Assembly: GCF_000751775.1 (NCBI RefSeq)
Contig: NZ_CCRF01000098.1
Coordinates: 1 to 39,556 of the forward strand
Reading direction: 5' to 3'
From: Caldibacillus thermoamylovorans
GTDB taxonomy: Bacteria > Bacillota > Bacilli > Bacillales > Caldibacillaceae
Length of the DNA: 39,556 nucleotides
This document shows positions 1-9,290 of this stretch, piece by piece. The position numbers and the translations under genes were made by a program. The number at the start of each line of letters is the position of its first letter. Positions within the stretch are counted from its first letter, which is position 1. The notes below the pieces were generated by a model. The model saw only the letters and a program-made list of their open reading frames with translations, was not told the DNA's origin and searched no databases.

Positions 1-1
1 G

Positions 2-142
2 AAAGCGAATGGAGTAGATTTCTACCAGTATCTAGTGAAGTTACTGAGAGACCTACCAAATTTAGATATTCATAGAAACCCAGAAAATATAAACAACTAT
101 TTGCCTTGGTCAAAAACGATCCAAGCAGAATGTGTAAAATAA
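2..142 (+). pseudogene. IS66-type transposase, C-terminal end (runs in from the left edge)
   Basis: An open frame enters from the left edge and ends at TAA 140-142, giving 46 residues. It reads KANGVDFYQYL, then LLRDLPNL and NNYLPWSKT. The NYLPWS block near the C-terminus is characteristic of IS66-family DDE transposases. Only the tail lies in the window, so it cannot be judged intact or broken. A hairpin (AACCGTAAA 141-149, TTTACGGTT 170-178) and a second terminator-like hairpin follow directly. Confidence 0.8.
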
Positions 143-187
143 CCGTAAATCTGATTAAAAAATCATGGTTTTACGGTTATTTGTAGT

Positions 188-215
188 ACGTACCGTGAAG
201 GTACGTTTTTTTTTT
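188..215 (+). terminator. Rho-independent terminator after the IS66 tail
   Basis: ACGTACC (188-194), a five-base loop and GGTACGT (200-206) are followed by a run of nine T (207-215). This is a classic intrinsic terminator for plus-strand transcription leaving the transposase. Confidence 0.85.
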
Positions 216-249
216 ATTTCAGGCTTACCAAGCACCAAAGAAAATCTCG

Positions 250-510
250 AATTTACTTATGTAGAAAATCGGATCCTCAAAGTAAAGGGAAAGTGGAAAT
301 GGTAGTAAAATTTGTAGTAATGATTTTGCCAAACATAGAGTCTTTTGAAATTTGGAGGAATGGAGTGAAAAATGCTTAGCTTGGTTAGAAAGGACTGGAA
401 ACGATAATGTTCATAATACAACGAAAAAAAGACCAGTCGAATTGCTTGCCCTTGAAAAACAACACTTAGAACCAGCCTTACTTTTCTCTCTTTCGAGAAT
501 AAACTTATGA
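250..510 (+). pseudogene. Degenerate IS21-family IstA transposase remnant (C-terminal part)
   Basis: Translation gives recognisable IstA C-terminal blocks in more than one frame: KGKVEMVVKFV in one frame, then NDFAKHRVF, NLEEW, CLAWLERTGNDNVHNTTKKR and PVELLALEKQHL in another, ending at TGA 508-510. Frame changes and an in-frame stop after HRVF show that it is dead. No IstB partner follows. It is one of several unrelated IS relics at the left edge of the window. Confidence 0.7.
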
Positions 511-536
511 TTAGTATAACACTAATCGTGCGTGGT

Positions 537-645
537 CACTGAAAAACTGTTCGAATGAGTTCACTTTCACAATATATAGTAGGATAAACCACGGGATTAT
601 GGCTAAATATCGCGTTTAGCAAGATTAGTTAGTACTTTTTCAGTG
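537..645. repeat. Short element with terminal inverted repeats (MITE-like)
   Basis: CACTGAAAAA (537-546) is matched by its exact reverse complement TTTTTCAGTG (636-645), enclosing a 109-bp non-coding segment. The layout fits a miniature inverted-repeat element or the collapsed ends of a larger IS. There is no clear target duplication and no second copy in this window. From 646 to about 940 nothing else is recognised; the small reading frame at 656-841 has no supporting features. Confidence 0.4.
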
Positions 646-944
646 TCCTCGACTTTTGCATAAGGACAATATGCTACACTTCTTCCTTTTGTTAATACAA
701 TATGAGAGAAAGACAAGTTTTGTTATAGACATGTGTTTCAAAAAATTAGTAGAGAACATAATTGTTTATCAAGTTAGTAATTTTTCAAGACTAGTAAACT
801 GTCCTATCTTTATTAAAGAGTTGCGGTCTCTTCAAACATAATTAGGGAATCACTTACCTCATTTTCTAAAAAATAATGAAAATTGGAGTTATCTAATGTT
901 CCGGATTCACCTTTATAGTTTAAGTCTGAAAGAACTTTAAAATT

Positions 945-995
945 GAAAGAAAAGGTCATCTCATAGATTTTAATATTTATCTAAAAAGACGACCT
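945..995 (-). terminator. Terminator of the DUF4127 operon
   Basis: On the minus strand AGGTCGTCT (995-987) pairs with AGATGACCT (961-953), apart from one G.T-type position, and a T-rich tract follows (952-945). A second inner stem strengthens the fold. It lies 10 bases beyond the DUF4127 stop and probably ends the whole operon. Confidence 0.65.
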
Positions 996-1005
996 ACTTT
1001 AGCTA

Positions 1006-2664
1006 TTATTGCAGTTCCAACTCCGGCTCTAATTCAGCCTCAAACGTCCGTGGCCATGGAAGTTGCACATGGACATTTACCAAATGACCGATGGTTGCGT
1101 AAAAGTCCTTATTCCCACGCGAGCCCACATAGACCTTTTTCCCAGCAAAGTAGTTATGATACCACGCTTCCGTTTCCCTAGTTAAATGCTCCTGTACAAA
1201 CCCGTTAACTTCATCATAACTTTCCCCGAGATCCCATTGATTGGCTCCAATTTGAGCAACATATTGGTTTGCGGCTGGTTGAACAACGTTTTTATAACCT
1301 TGGTCTTTTGCAAAACGATGAAGCAGAAATTCATAATGGGCTTTTGCTGTTTTTTTATAATATGGGACGCCAAATCCTGACTGCTGTGAAAGAAATGCAT
1401 CTCTAGAAATAGCATGACCAACAGTAATTCCAAGAGCGTTCCCCGCGGTATTCCAGCCACTGTAAGATAAAATTCTAGTTAAATCTACTTGATTAGAAAG
1501 AGTTTTAACAAATGCCTCATCCGCCTTATTCACCAGTAGAACGTCACCGATGGCTACTTGTTCTTGATCAGAGACTAACCCTCCAATTCGTTCCACCATT
1601 ATTCGGATATCGAGTTCTCTTTCGTTTTGATTAGCAGAAGGTGTATTTAAAATAAGATGGATATCCGCTTCGAACTCATTGATAGCCATTTTGCCTCCTG
1701 ATGCAACAATATGCTTTTCAACATTTTCAGAGAATGGAATATCTTCTAAAGGAGCAATCCACTCGGATCCATGGATTCCACCATATTCCACGTAAACGTT
1801 TGGGTGCTCTCGATAAACATCTGTAACAAATCGAGAAACGAGAACTAGACCTACTTCATCAGCACCTGGGAAAACCGTCACCTTATCGTTTAAATCTTGC
1901 CCATTTATCTTTCCAACAAGGATATCTCGTTCCGCACGATGAAGTCCGTATTGACTAGCGTCATCCTGCGCTAAGACGAGGTAATCAATATACCCTTCAT
2001 TAACCCAATCAATTAATAACTTGTTTATTTCATGATTTCTTGCCCTTGCAGCCAAATAATCTTGTAGGACTTCCTCGGGAATAGACTCCTCTAATTCCTC
2101 TAATCTGGCACGATCTTCTTCAAACCCAAGGTTATGGACTTTGTCGTACAATATGGCCCATTCTCGGATTAAATCGTAATAATCTCTTGACTCCTCACTT
2201 GTCACTGTTACCGCAAGACGTTGGATGGTATCAAATATATAAACTTTCTTTTCTGGATACATTTCTTTTAATTTCTTTATTACCTGAATGGTAGCCATTG
2301 CCTCATCGATTGGCTTATCTCCTGTTCTAGAGGCAATAAGGCCACCGTAGGCAAGCATACTAGTAGAAATAGCAAATCCATCTGCTTTATCAGCATGTTC
2401 TAAGATCCATTTTGCGACAGCTTCCGTATCACCCGGTGTGTTAAAATAACCAATAATTTCCTCAGGTGGGGTAAAAACATTTATCCCTGCTGCCTTTCCA
2501 ACTTGTGTTGGGAAATAGGTGTTAGCAGGTCTGTCATCCAAAGGTACTAATAACAAATTTGCGACTGCACCTTCACTTATCTGAGAGGCCGAAACACTAT
2601 TAAACATTGAAAAAAATAATGTAAATACTAATGTAACAAAAAAAGTAATTTTTAACTTTTTCAT
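1006..2664 (-). CDS. Exported DUF4127 family protein
   Basis: A 552-residue protein with a Sec signal peptide (KK start, hydrophobic stretch, likely cleavage after SVSA near residue 27). The mature N-terminus carries LLLVPLDDRPAN (about 37-48), the signature I associate with DUF4127, and an STSMLAYGGL block near residue 102. The family has no established biochemical function that I know of. It is the last gene of the operon, 22 bp after the FAD oxidoreductase, with a purine-rich GAAGGGTGG ribosome site. It should act outside the membrane, perhaps on the compound the operon takes up or on a surface polymer; that role is inference from context only. Confidence 0.8.
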   Translation of the reverse strand: MKKLKITFFVTLVFTLFFSMFNSVSASQISEGAVANLLLVPLDDRPANTYFPTQVGKAAGINVFTPPEEIIGYFNTPGDTEAVAKWILEHADKADGFAISTSMLAYGGLIASRTGDKPIDEAMATIQVIKKLKEMYPEKKVYIFDTIQRLAVTVTSEESRDYYDLIREWAILYDKVHNLGFEEDRARLEELEESIPEEVLQDYLAARARNHEINKLLIDWVNEGYIDYLVLAQDDASQYGLHRAERDILVGKINGQDLNDKVTVFPGADEVGLVLVSRFVTDVYREHPNVYVEYGGIHGSEWIAPLEDIPFSENVEKHIVASGGKMAINEFEADIHLILNTPSANQNERELDIRIMVERIGGLVSDQEQVAIGDVLLVNKADEAFVKTLSNQVDLTRILSYSGWNTAGNALGITVGHAISRDAFLSQQSGFGVPYYKKTAKAHYEFLLHRFAKDQGYKNVVQPAANQYVAQIGANQWDLGESYDEVNGFVQEHLTRETEAWYHNYFAGKKVYVGSRGNKDFYATIGHLVNVHVQLPWPRTFEAELEPELELQ

Positions 2665-2686
2665 TTATTGTTCCACCCTTCGGAAA

Positions 2687-4285
2687 TTACTCTTTTTTAC
2701 CAAAGGTCGCTTTCATTCGAGCAACCGGGTCATCTTGAATGGAATCGTCCCAAACTAGAATTTGACCGGCCTTGAGCAACTCTCTCTTTAATTCTTCGTA
2801 ATCGACTTCCTGAACCGTAGACTGGTTTCGATAAGCGATAGCTGCAGCGGTCCCAGCTGATTGGCCTAACACCATAAAGACTGGTTCCATTCGAATTGAA
2901 CCATACGCAATATGTGAGCTAGATAAACATACAGGGACAAGTAAATTTGTGCACTCCTCTGATTTAGGACGTATGGAACGATACGAAATCGGATAAGGAG
3001 ATATAGGAATTTCTACATCACCTTCATTGTATACACGGCCATCGATAACAAGCCTTCGAACATTATGGGAGTCCATTTGATAGGATGCAAGCCCAATAGA
3101 ATCTTCAATTACTGTATTCCCTAAGCAATTATTATCCGTCATCACATAATCAGATATCATTCTTCGCGCTTCCCGAATGTAAAGTTGATGTGGCCAGTTT
3201 CCAGTTTGTGTAAACTCGTCTTTTGCAAGCCCCCATTCAGATACCTCATCACGAATATTTTGTGGGACTCTTTTGTCATTAGTTAGAAAATAAAGCATAC
3301 CAAGTTGGTAATTGAAGTGATCTTGATAAATGGCTTCCCTTGTTTCGTAACTCCCATCTGGCCATTGATAATTCATACCGATATTATCACTTGAAAATCC
3401 ACCATAATTGTTTAGATCCGTCTTTGCATTCGGTAATACCGTATTTAAGTTCATCGCATCCCAAACACCTGCATTAATATAGCGTAATAATAATATGTAA
3501 CGGTCTGCGTTATAAGCAGGTGGTTTGGGGAATGGGACTCTGTTTGTAGGTTCTTTTGTTATACAAAGTCGGAAGTTATAAGCTTGAATCCGTTTATCGC
3601 CCTGGCCTTGGATTCCAATTAGGTTGGGGTCAGATTCATTAATACCTAATAGGACACCACTTTCTGGATTTCCTTCAATGACATAGGGATCAACCCATTT
3701 TTCAAATTGATGATAGGGATGTCCAAATTGTATACCATTATACGTTTCCTTGTATGTAGCATTGGATTCCCTACCAACATAGTAAGTTACCCCAGCCCTC
3801 GCCATTAAGTCCCCTTCATAGCTCGCATCGATAAAATAAGAACCCTTAAAGGAGGTACCATTTTCCATGATGATTTCCTTAATTTCTCCATTTTCCGAGT
3901 GTACAGATTCAATATGCTGGTTGAAGAATATATCAATGTCGTGGTCCTGTAACCAACTTTCAAAAACAAATTGGGCTGCCTTTGGCTCAAATGTCCATTG
4001 TTCATCTTCACCATAGTAGGCTCCTAAATGTTTAAAGAATTCCCGCGACAAACCACCGATGGCCTCCTTGGCTCCAATATCTGCAGCACCTAGACCGCTC
4101 GCGGTAATACCACCAACATAAGAGCTAAATTCAGCAATAGCTACAGTTAACCCCATTCGCTTTGCCTGGATGGCCGCCGTGATTCCAGCAGGTGTAGCTC
4201 CATATACAACAAGATTTCTCTCAATGACCTTTCCATTTCTATCCTTTGGTGTTGGAACATAATAGTGGATTTGACTAAAGTCCAT
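2687..4285 (-). CDS. FAD-dependent oxidoreductase (FAD_oxidored-type)
   Basis: 532 residues with an N-terminal dinucleotide-binding fold: GATPAG (29-34) is a variant of GxGxxG, an acidic residue (E52) ends the second strand, and YVGGITASGLGA follows (56-67). This layout fits the FAD-dependent oxidoreductases related to PF12831, sometimes annotated as xanthan-lyase-like although they are redox enzymes. No signal peptide is visible, so it should be cytoplasmic. The start is supported by AAGGAGG nine bases upstream. The first codons overlap the end of the upstream HExxH gene by 11 bp, which suggests translational coupling. The substrate is unknown; oxidation of a polyol or sugar-acid-like compound taken up by the operon's permease is one possibility. 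Confidence 0.8.
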   Translation of the reverse strand: MDFSQIHYYVPTPKDRNGKVIERNLVVYGATPAGITAAIQAKRMGLTVAIAEFSSYVGGITASGLGAADIGAKEAIGGLSREFFKHLGAYYGEDEQWTFEPKAAQFVFESWLQDHDIDIFFNQHIESVHSENGEIKEIIMENGTSFKGSYFIDASYEGDLMARAGVTYYVGRESNATYKETYNGIQFGHPYHQFEKWVDPYVIEGNPESGVLLGINESDPNLIGIQGQGDKRIQAYNFRLCITKEPTNRVPFPKPPAYNADRYILLLRYINAGVWDAMNLNTVLPNAKTDLNNYGGFSSDNIGMNYQWPDGSYETREAIYQDHFNYQLGMLYFLTNDKRVPQNIRDEVSEWGLAKDEFTQTGNWPHQLYIREARRMISDYVMTDNNCLGNTVIEDSIGLASYQMDSHNVRRLVIDGRVYNEGDVEIPISPYPISYRSIRPKSEECTNLLVPVCLSSSHIAYGSIRMEPVFMVLGQSAGTAAAIAYRNQSTVQEVDYEELKRELLKAGQILVWDDSIQDDPVARMKATFGKKE

Positions 4286-4874
4286 TCTTCATAACCTCCT
4301 TAAGGTTAAATTCTAAGTACGATTCTATGGGTCCCACACACTCCCTGGCGAATGTGTGGGCACCGATTTCACTTAATGCTTGAATACCTGTTGATATCTT
4401 AATAATGCCGAAAGTTATTACTGGAACTTTCACTAATTTTGAAGCACTCCCATATTTCGTTGCTTCCAAATGATGAAATAACTCATGAAAAAGGATAATA
4501 TTTGTTACTTTATTTAACAAAACCTCTTGGTGTTGTATTTGAGTATAAACAATCAATTGTTCTACTAATTTTTCAACAACTGCAACATACAAAATGATAC
4601 GATTATTTTTTTCCCTATATACACTAAATGGTATGAAAGGGCCATTTGAATGATAGTCCGTTATAATGTCAACGCCCATTTGTTCTAGAATCACACGAGC
4701 GTCACGATTTGTGTAAGAGCTTTGAAGCCACGCTGAAGCTTCCCTACCAAGATTATCCGCCTTATTTATCGCTTCTATTTTTTGATATTCTGTGAGTCTA
4801 TGAAATAAAGGATCTGATTTTAACAAGGTTTGATTTCTTTCCTCATCATCCAATAAAATAACTGAGAAACTCAT
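4275..4874 (-). CDS. Uncharacterised protein with an HExxH zinc-metallopeptidase motif
   Basis: 199 residues that I do not recognise as a named family. The notable feature is HELFHHLE at 130-137, with H130, E131 and H134 in the HExxH arrangement of zincin metalloenzymes inside a helix (NIILFHELFHH). No signal peptide is seen, so it is probably cytoplasmic. It sits 3 bp after the hydantoinase-type gene and overlaps the FAD oxidoreductase by 11 bp, so it belongs to the same transcript. It might hydrolyse an amide or peptide bond in the pathway, or be a structural homologue that has lost activity. Confidence 0.7.
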   Translation of the reverse strand: MSFSVILLDDEERNQTLLKSDPLFHRLTEYQKIEAINKADNLGREASAWLQSSYTNRDARVILEQMGVDIITDYHSNGPFIPFSVYREKNNRIILYVAVVEKLVEQLIVYTQIQHQEVLLNKVTNIILFHELFHHLEATKYGSASKLVKVPVITFGIIKISTGIQALSEIGAHTFARECVGPIESYLEFNLKEVMKNGL

Positions 4875-4877
4875 AAA

Positions 4878-7019
4878 TTACGCACTCCGCTTCCCGATGA
4901 TTACCACAATCTTATCGTCTGGGTTTAAACCTTGCGTTTCAACCTTAACTAAAGCCATAACTTGGCTTAAATCAATGACACCGGAACAATCAATAATTCG
5001 TTTACCATGTAGTAGATAGATATCAGGAACCATCATCCCACCGTCCCCGTATCCAACTACTTCCTCCAAAATTGGCATCAGTTTATTACTGACATTTTTT
5101 ACATGTAATGTTTTGACTGCGGCTTCGTTTTTTCTAAGTTTAATTACACCCTCTTTGTCAACAACATGAATAGTACTTTTTGTTTTATTCATAAGTCCAA
5201 ATAGTCTTTTTTCAGATTTCATGGTTTGAATGACATGAAGCTCATTTGTCTTTTCAACCTCTTCTATTTTCTCTGGTTTTGGATTATAGAGTTCAGCTAC
5301 TTTTTCTTCAATTTCCTTAGTAGATAAGCTTCTGCCAAGTTCTTTCGTACGGAGTTCAGTAGCTCCTGTACCGATTGCACGTACTACATTCCGCTGCGCG
5401 TCAACTTCAACTTGTACTTCGACGGTAGATGGTTCGGCTCCAGCTCTTATGACTGCTTCCTCCGCCTCTTTTCGAATCCGTAAGATGTCATCTTCTGTAG
5501 GGCTTGAAATCGAACGTTCCACGACTTCCTGCACCATGGCCAAAGCAACACCAATAGGTGAAATAACTTCTGAGTTTTTACTAATAGTTAAATTAACTCC
5601 AAGCTTCTCCGCTAAATAAGGAACAACTGCTGCAGAACCGCCCCCACCCCCAACCATCACCAAGCCATCTTTGTCTATTTGATAATCCTTTAACATTTGT
5701 TCAATGACCTGAAGATTTTTCTCGGCGGCTTTATCTAATATTTCAATTGCTAATTTATGTGGATCCTTTTCTAATGCCCTCGCTAAGATTTCAAGAGCGA
5801 TTTTTGCAGACTCTTGGTTACCGTAGGCATAGTGATCCTCTTTGACATAACCAAGATAGTTTGCAACACAGGCAAGTGTGATGGCAAACCGATTCCCTTC
5901 TCCATTTTCAAGTGCCACATAAGTATTTGTATCATTATTCGTTTTCACATAAACTATTTTTGAGTTTTTCAAATCATTTGAGTCCGAGTAAACAGCATAA
6001 GGAAGATTGGCAATATGGGCACTTCGGGGGCCAACCTCTACTACCTTTCCGTCCTCAACCTTAATCATGCTACCACCAGCAATACCAACTGTACGGACAT
6101 CAAGTGAGTTAACATAGGTTTTATGCCCACCTATCTCTGCATAGTTAATCATGACTTTCCCATTTTTAATTACAGAAATGTCTGTACTCGTTCCACCAAC
6201 TTCCAAAAAGATACCATTTGAAACCTTTTCATACATTAATGCTCCCGCGACACCAGCTGCAGGGCCAGAAAGCATTGTAAGGATGGGACGAGAACGTACC
6301 TCATCAACACTCATAACGCCGCCATCACAGCGCATAATCATTAATTTGGCTTTAATTCCGGCTTTCTTCACACTACTTTCCGTCATGTTTATGGTTTGGA
6401 TCATTTTTGGTAGAATGCTAGCATTTAAAACTCCTGTACGGGTACGTTTCTTTAGCCCGTATAATTTAGAAACTTCATGGGTTGCTGTTGCTAGTATATT
6501 TAGACCTTGAGCCAATTCCATAATAATTTTTTCTCTACGTGGATCATCAACACTGTACGGTTCACTTGCAACCAAAACCTCTGCCCCATCATTCTGTAGT
6601 TCTCTAATAACATTTATAATATTTTCATTGTTAAAATCAGTATTATCAATATAACGGTGTGACGTTGTCAAGAAACGTCCCTTAGCTAGTTCGATGTCTT
6701 CTATATTACTATCGACTTTTGCCTTATTTCCTTCTAAACCTGTTCCTGTTGCAAAAATCCCCACCTTTGCTACATCACCTTCCAGAAAAGCGTTCGTAGC
6801 TTGTGTTGTCCCATGGGCTAAAAAGATTACATCAGATACATCAATCTTACATTCCTTTAGTAGCTTCTCTAAAGCTTGAATGATTCCAGCAGCTACACCC
6901 TCTTTAGCATAGTGAGTTGTAGGCACTTTTACTTTACCAACTAATTCGTATGTGTTATTATCTATGGCTACTGCATCGGTAAAGGTTCCGCCAACATCAA
7001 TTCCTACTCTAACTTTCAT
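4878..7019 (-). CDS. Hydantoinase/oxoprolinase family ATPase (HyuA-like)
   Basis: 713 residues from ATG 7019. An earlier in-frame ATG at 7040 exists, but GAGGGG lies eight bases before 7019 and inside the longer version, so the shorter start is preferred. Family motifs: GIDVGGTFTDAV (6-17), HGTTQATNA (69-77), LSGPAAG (250-256), VGGTSTDIS (274-282) and VGGGGGSAAVVPYL (about 465). These match the ASKHA-type ATP-binding fold of hydantoinase A, 5-oxoprolinase and acetone carboxylase subunits, which activate a carbonyl or lactam with ATP. No HyuB-like partner is encoded nearby, so it either acts alone or uses a different partner. The hydantoinase activity itself is not shown by the sequence. Confidence 0.85.
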   Translation of the reverse strand: MKVRVGIDVGGTFTDAVAIDNNTYELVGKVKVPTTHYAKEGVAAGIIQALEKLLKECKIDVSDVIFLAHGTTQATNAFLEGDVAKVGIFATGTGLEGNKAKVDSNIEDIELAKGRFLTTSHRYIDNTDFNNENIINVIRELQNDGAEVLVASEPYSVDDPRREKIIMELAQGLNILATATHEVSKLYGLKKRTRTGVLNASILPKMIQTINMTESSVKKAGIKAKLMIMRCDGGVMSVDEVRSRPILTMLSGPAAGVAGALMYEKVSNGIFLEVGGTSTDISVIKNGKVMINYAEIGGHKTYVNSLDVRTVGIAGGSMIKVEDGKVVEVGPRSAHIANLPYAVYSDSNDLKNSKIVYVKTNNDTNTYVALENGEGNRFAITLACVANYLGYVKEDHYAYGNQESAKIALEILARALEKDPHKLAIEILDKAAEKNLQVIEQMLKDYQIDKDGLVMVGGGGGSAAVVPYLAEKLGVNLTISKNSEVISPIGVALAMVQEVVERSISSPTEDDILRIRKEAEEAVIRAGAEPSTVEVQVEVDAQRNVVRAIGTGATELRTKELGRSLSTKEIEEKVAELYNPKPEKIEEVEKTNELHVIQTMKSEKRLFGLMNKTKSTIHVVDKEGVIKLRKNEAAVKTLHVKNVSNKLMPILEEVVGYGDGGMMVPDIYLLHGKRIIDCSGVIDLSQVMALVKVETQGLNPDDKIVVIIGKRSA

Positions 7020-7183
7020 TCCAAATCCCCTCATATCCATAGTAGTAATATATATAAGAGTAACTTTATTTTATTTTAATATTCTGTAAATTAATCATAA
7101 ACCTCTATTCATTTTTTATGGAAAAATTCACTCAATCACTAAATACTCAATTATAGGGTGAGATATTATGTCAAATCTTCGTT

Positions 7184-8482
7184 TTATAGGAACATGAAGT
7201 ATGCAATAATAACACCAATCGCACTTAATACCCAAACATATGGCAGTACTTTCCGTAATACTTGGTTAACGTCTACTCCGGCATAGTTCGCAAGCCAAAC
7301 GTTATGTGTATTGGTTGGATCAGCAATCACTTGCACCCTTTCTGTTGAAAGCAAAGCTCCCATTACTGCTGGTGCGGGTAAAATTCCTAGACTAATAATT
7401 AAACTTCCAATACCACTCCCAAGTCCCCACATGTTTAACGGTCCACGATAGAGTGCTAGTGGAGAAAGTATAGCAAAGAATAAAATAAAACCAATACCAT
7501 CAGAAGGAATTATGGACTCAAGTAATGGTGACATAATAGCGCTCACCTTTGGATGCATGACCGCATTTAAGAGCATTCCAATCCCCATCATTAAGATAAT
7601 AACAGGAGCAACATTCGTAACACCATCGTAAGCCGTTTTAGATAATATATTTATAAATGCTCGAACCGACTTTTGTGTAACTAATAAACTAAAAAGGATT
7701 GCTACAATAAAGGCTGGAATAATTGGCCAATCAAAAACAATGACCATAATAATTGGAATCAATGGAGTAATTAATGAAATAGCAGGCACCTTTTGATTGC
7801 CCGAATCTTCATCAGCTAAACTATTATTACCTTGTGGCCATGCCGCTCCGAAGCCATTTCGCTTATACTCAATAAACAAGAAAATGATGGCCATAACAAC
7901 TGTTAAAGATAACAAGATTAAAGAGAAAGTTTGTACTGTATCTTTATCAATTTGTAGGACACTTAAATAAAAATTCCAGTTGGCAACATTAAGCGTAAGC
8001 CCCATACCCATAGAGAAGAGGAATAAACAGACAGCTGTTAATCCAGTTACTCCGATACTTGTCATAATTGGTAATACGATGCTCCCAATCATAATGGTTG
8101 CTCCCAGTCCGCCAACCGTTGTAAAGAGGATTGCTGTGGCAATCATAAGTAAAATTGTGACAACCAATGGACGATCGCCGCCCAGTTCAGCAGCCATCTT
8201 GACTGTTCGTTTGGTGATCCCGGTACTCATCATAATTTCTCCAAGCCAAGCGCCAAAGATAACAGCGGCATATGAGCTAGCTAACCGAATGGTTCCACTT
8301 TCAATTACACCTGTTAAAATACCGGTATCTCCAGTTTCTCCAGGTTCAAAGAACGGAATTCTAGCCACCAGTGCAATACCAATAGCAAGAACGGGCATCG
8401 CTAAAACGGTTGGTAATTTTCTTGATATCATTAAAGCTACAACAAGCAAAAATATTAGAACAATAATAATCGCTTGGACCAT
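7184..8482 (-). CDS. Multi-spanning permease of the organic-anion (GntP/CitMHS-like) type
   Basis: 432 residues made almost entirely of hydrophobic segments, about ten to twelve transmembrane helices, with a hydrophilic loop near residues 205-230. Small-residue motifs such as TTVGGLGATIMIGSIVLP (about 120-137) and ADPTNTHNVWLANYAGVD near the C-terminus resemble the ion-transporter superfamily (gluconate, citrate and dicarboxylate permeases). GAGGTGAT eight bases upstream supports the start. It probably imports the operon's substrate across the cytoplasmic membrane. The exact family and substrate are uncertain. A 164-bp gap separates it from the hydantoinase-like gene, the widest gap in the operon, and I see no terminator there. 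Confidence 0.75.
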   Translation of the reverse strand: MVQAIIIVLIFLLVVALMISRKLPTVLAMPVLAIGIALVARIPFFEPGETGDTGILTGVIESGTIRLASSYAAVIFGAWLGEIMMSTGITKRTVKMAAELGGDRPLVVTILLMIATAILFTTVGGLGATIMIGSIVLPIMTSIGVTGLTAVCLFLFSMGMGLTLNVANWNFYLSVLQIDKDTVQTFSLILLSLTVVMAIIFLFIEYKRNGFGAAWPQGNNSLADEDSGNQKVPAISLITPLIPIIMVIVFDWPIIPAFIVAILFSLLVTQKSVRAFINILSKTAYDGVTNVAPVIILMMGIGMLLNAVMHPKVSAIMSPLLESIIPSDGIGFILFFAILSPLALYRGPLNMWGLGSGIGSLIISLGILPAPAVMGALLSTERVQVIADPTNTHNVWLANYAGVDVNQVLRKVLPYVWVLSAIGVIIAYFMFL

Positions 8483-8529
8483 CTGAAATCACCTCATTTT
8501 AGTTTTTAAAAGCAAATCTATAAATCTCC

Positions 8530-9213
8530 TTATCTATTTATCATTTTTCTCATTTCACGAGTTTCTCTTTCAATCGATTGTCTATCCTTCCCTGTTACAA
8601 CGGCTCCAATCATGATTCCTTTAATTCCTACCTCTGCCAAGTGTGGAATATCATTTGGAGTTAATTTTCTTTGGCTTGGAACAATTACTGGCATTTCTAA
8701 CGTATCCACTATGGACTTGTAGTTTAATAAATCTTGAAAGTTTAATGGTGTTCCATATTCATCTCCATTAATAATGGAAGCTTCAAAAGCATTAATTGCC
8801 GTTCCATTCAAACTCCGAAGTGTATCTAAATGAAAATCAGAATGCCCAGCAACGGTTTTGTCCATACTGGTATTTAGCATAAAACTGGGCATATGCTCCA
8901 TATAAATTGAATAGTAGCTAATTCCTAATTCCTCTAACTCTTTTATCTCCGCTTCTTGAACACGATCTATGCTCCCACCTGGAACAACACCAATGGGTCC
9001 GGAAAACTCTCGGGTAAGAGCTTCAAAAAACTTCCGATTCTCGGCTAAAGAACCAAAGGTATTACCACTAGCACGGTGGCTGACATTGATGTGAACTTTA
9101 ATAGCATCAGCTCCACCAGCAATCGCAGCTTTAGCTAACTCCAGGTCATTACTTGGTAGGCTTACAATGAGGGACATGTTATAATCTTGTAGCATTGACG
9201 TTAATTTTCCCAT
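8530..9213 (-). CDS. TIM-barrel protein of unknown reaction
   Basis: 227 residues with the alternating strand-helix pattern of a (beta/alpha)8 barrel: AIAGGADAIKVHINV (about 31-45), GVVPGGS (about 96-102) and IKGIMIGAVVTGKD near the C-terminus, which looks like the phosphate-binding end of a barrel. It recalls HisA/NanE/KDPG-aldolase-like phosphate-binding barrels, but I cannot assign a family. GAGGAG nine bases upstream fixes the start. It is the first gene of the operon, 47 bp before the permease. A role in handling a phosphorylated or aldol-type intermediate is plausible but unproven. Confidence 0.7.
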   Translation of the reverse strand: MGKLTSMLQDYNMSLIVSLPSNDLELAKAAIAGGADAIKVHINVSHRASGNTFGSLAENRKFFEALTREFSGPIGVVPGGSIDRVQEAEIKELEELGISYYSIYMEHMPSFMLNTSMDKTVAGHSDFHLDTLRSLNGTAINAFEASIINGDEYGTPLNFQDLLNYKSIVDTLEMPVIVPSQRKLTPNDIPHLAEVGIKGIMIGAVVTGKDRQSIERETREMRKMINR

Positions 9214-9290
9214 CTAAATCACTCCTCGTATAATATGTTTAGAATCCTTTTCAAGGTAATTTCCAATTCTAATAATACTCTTTGATAACT

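Noticed and set aside
6151-6510. 119-residue plus-strand frame opposite the hydantoinase-like gene
   Set aside because: Shadow of the well-supported minus-strand gene.
7980-8486. 168-residue plus-strand frame opposite the permease gene
   Set aside because: It mirrors the codon pattern of the minus-strand membrane protein, and no start signal is present.
9214-9250. TTGAAA...TATACG as promoter of the six-gene operon
   Set aside because: The -10 abuts the ribosome site, so the transcript would begin inside or after AGGAG; not workable.
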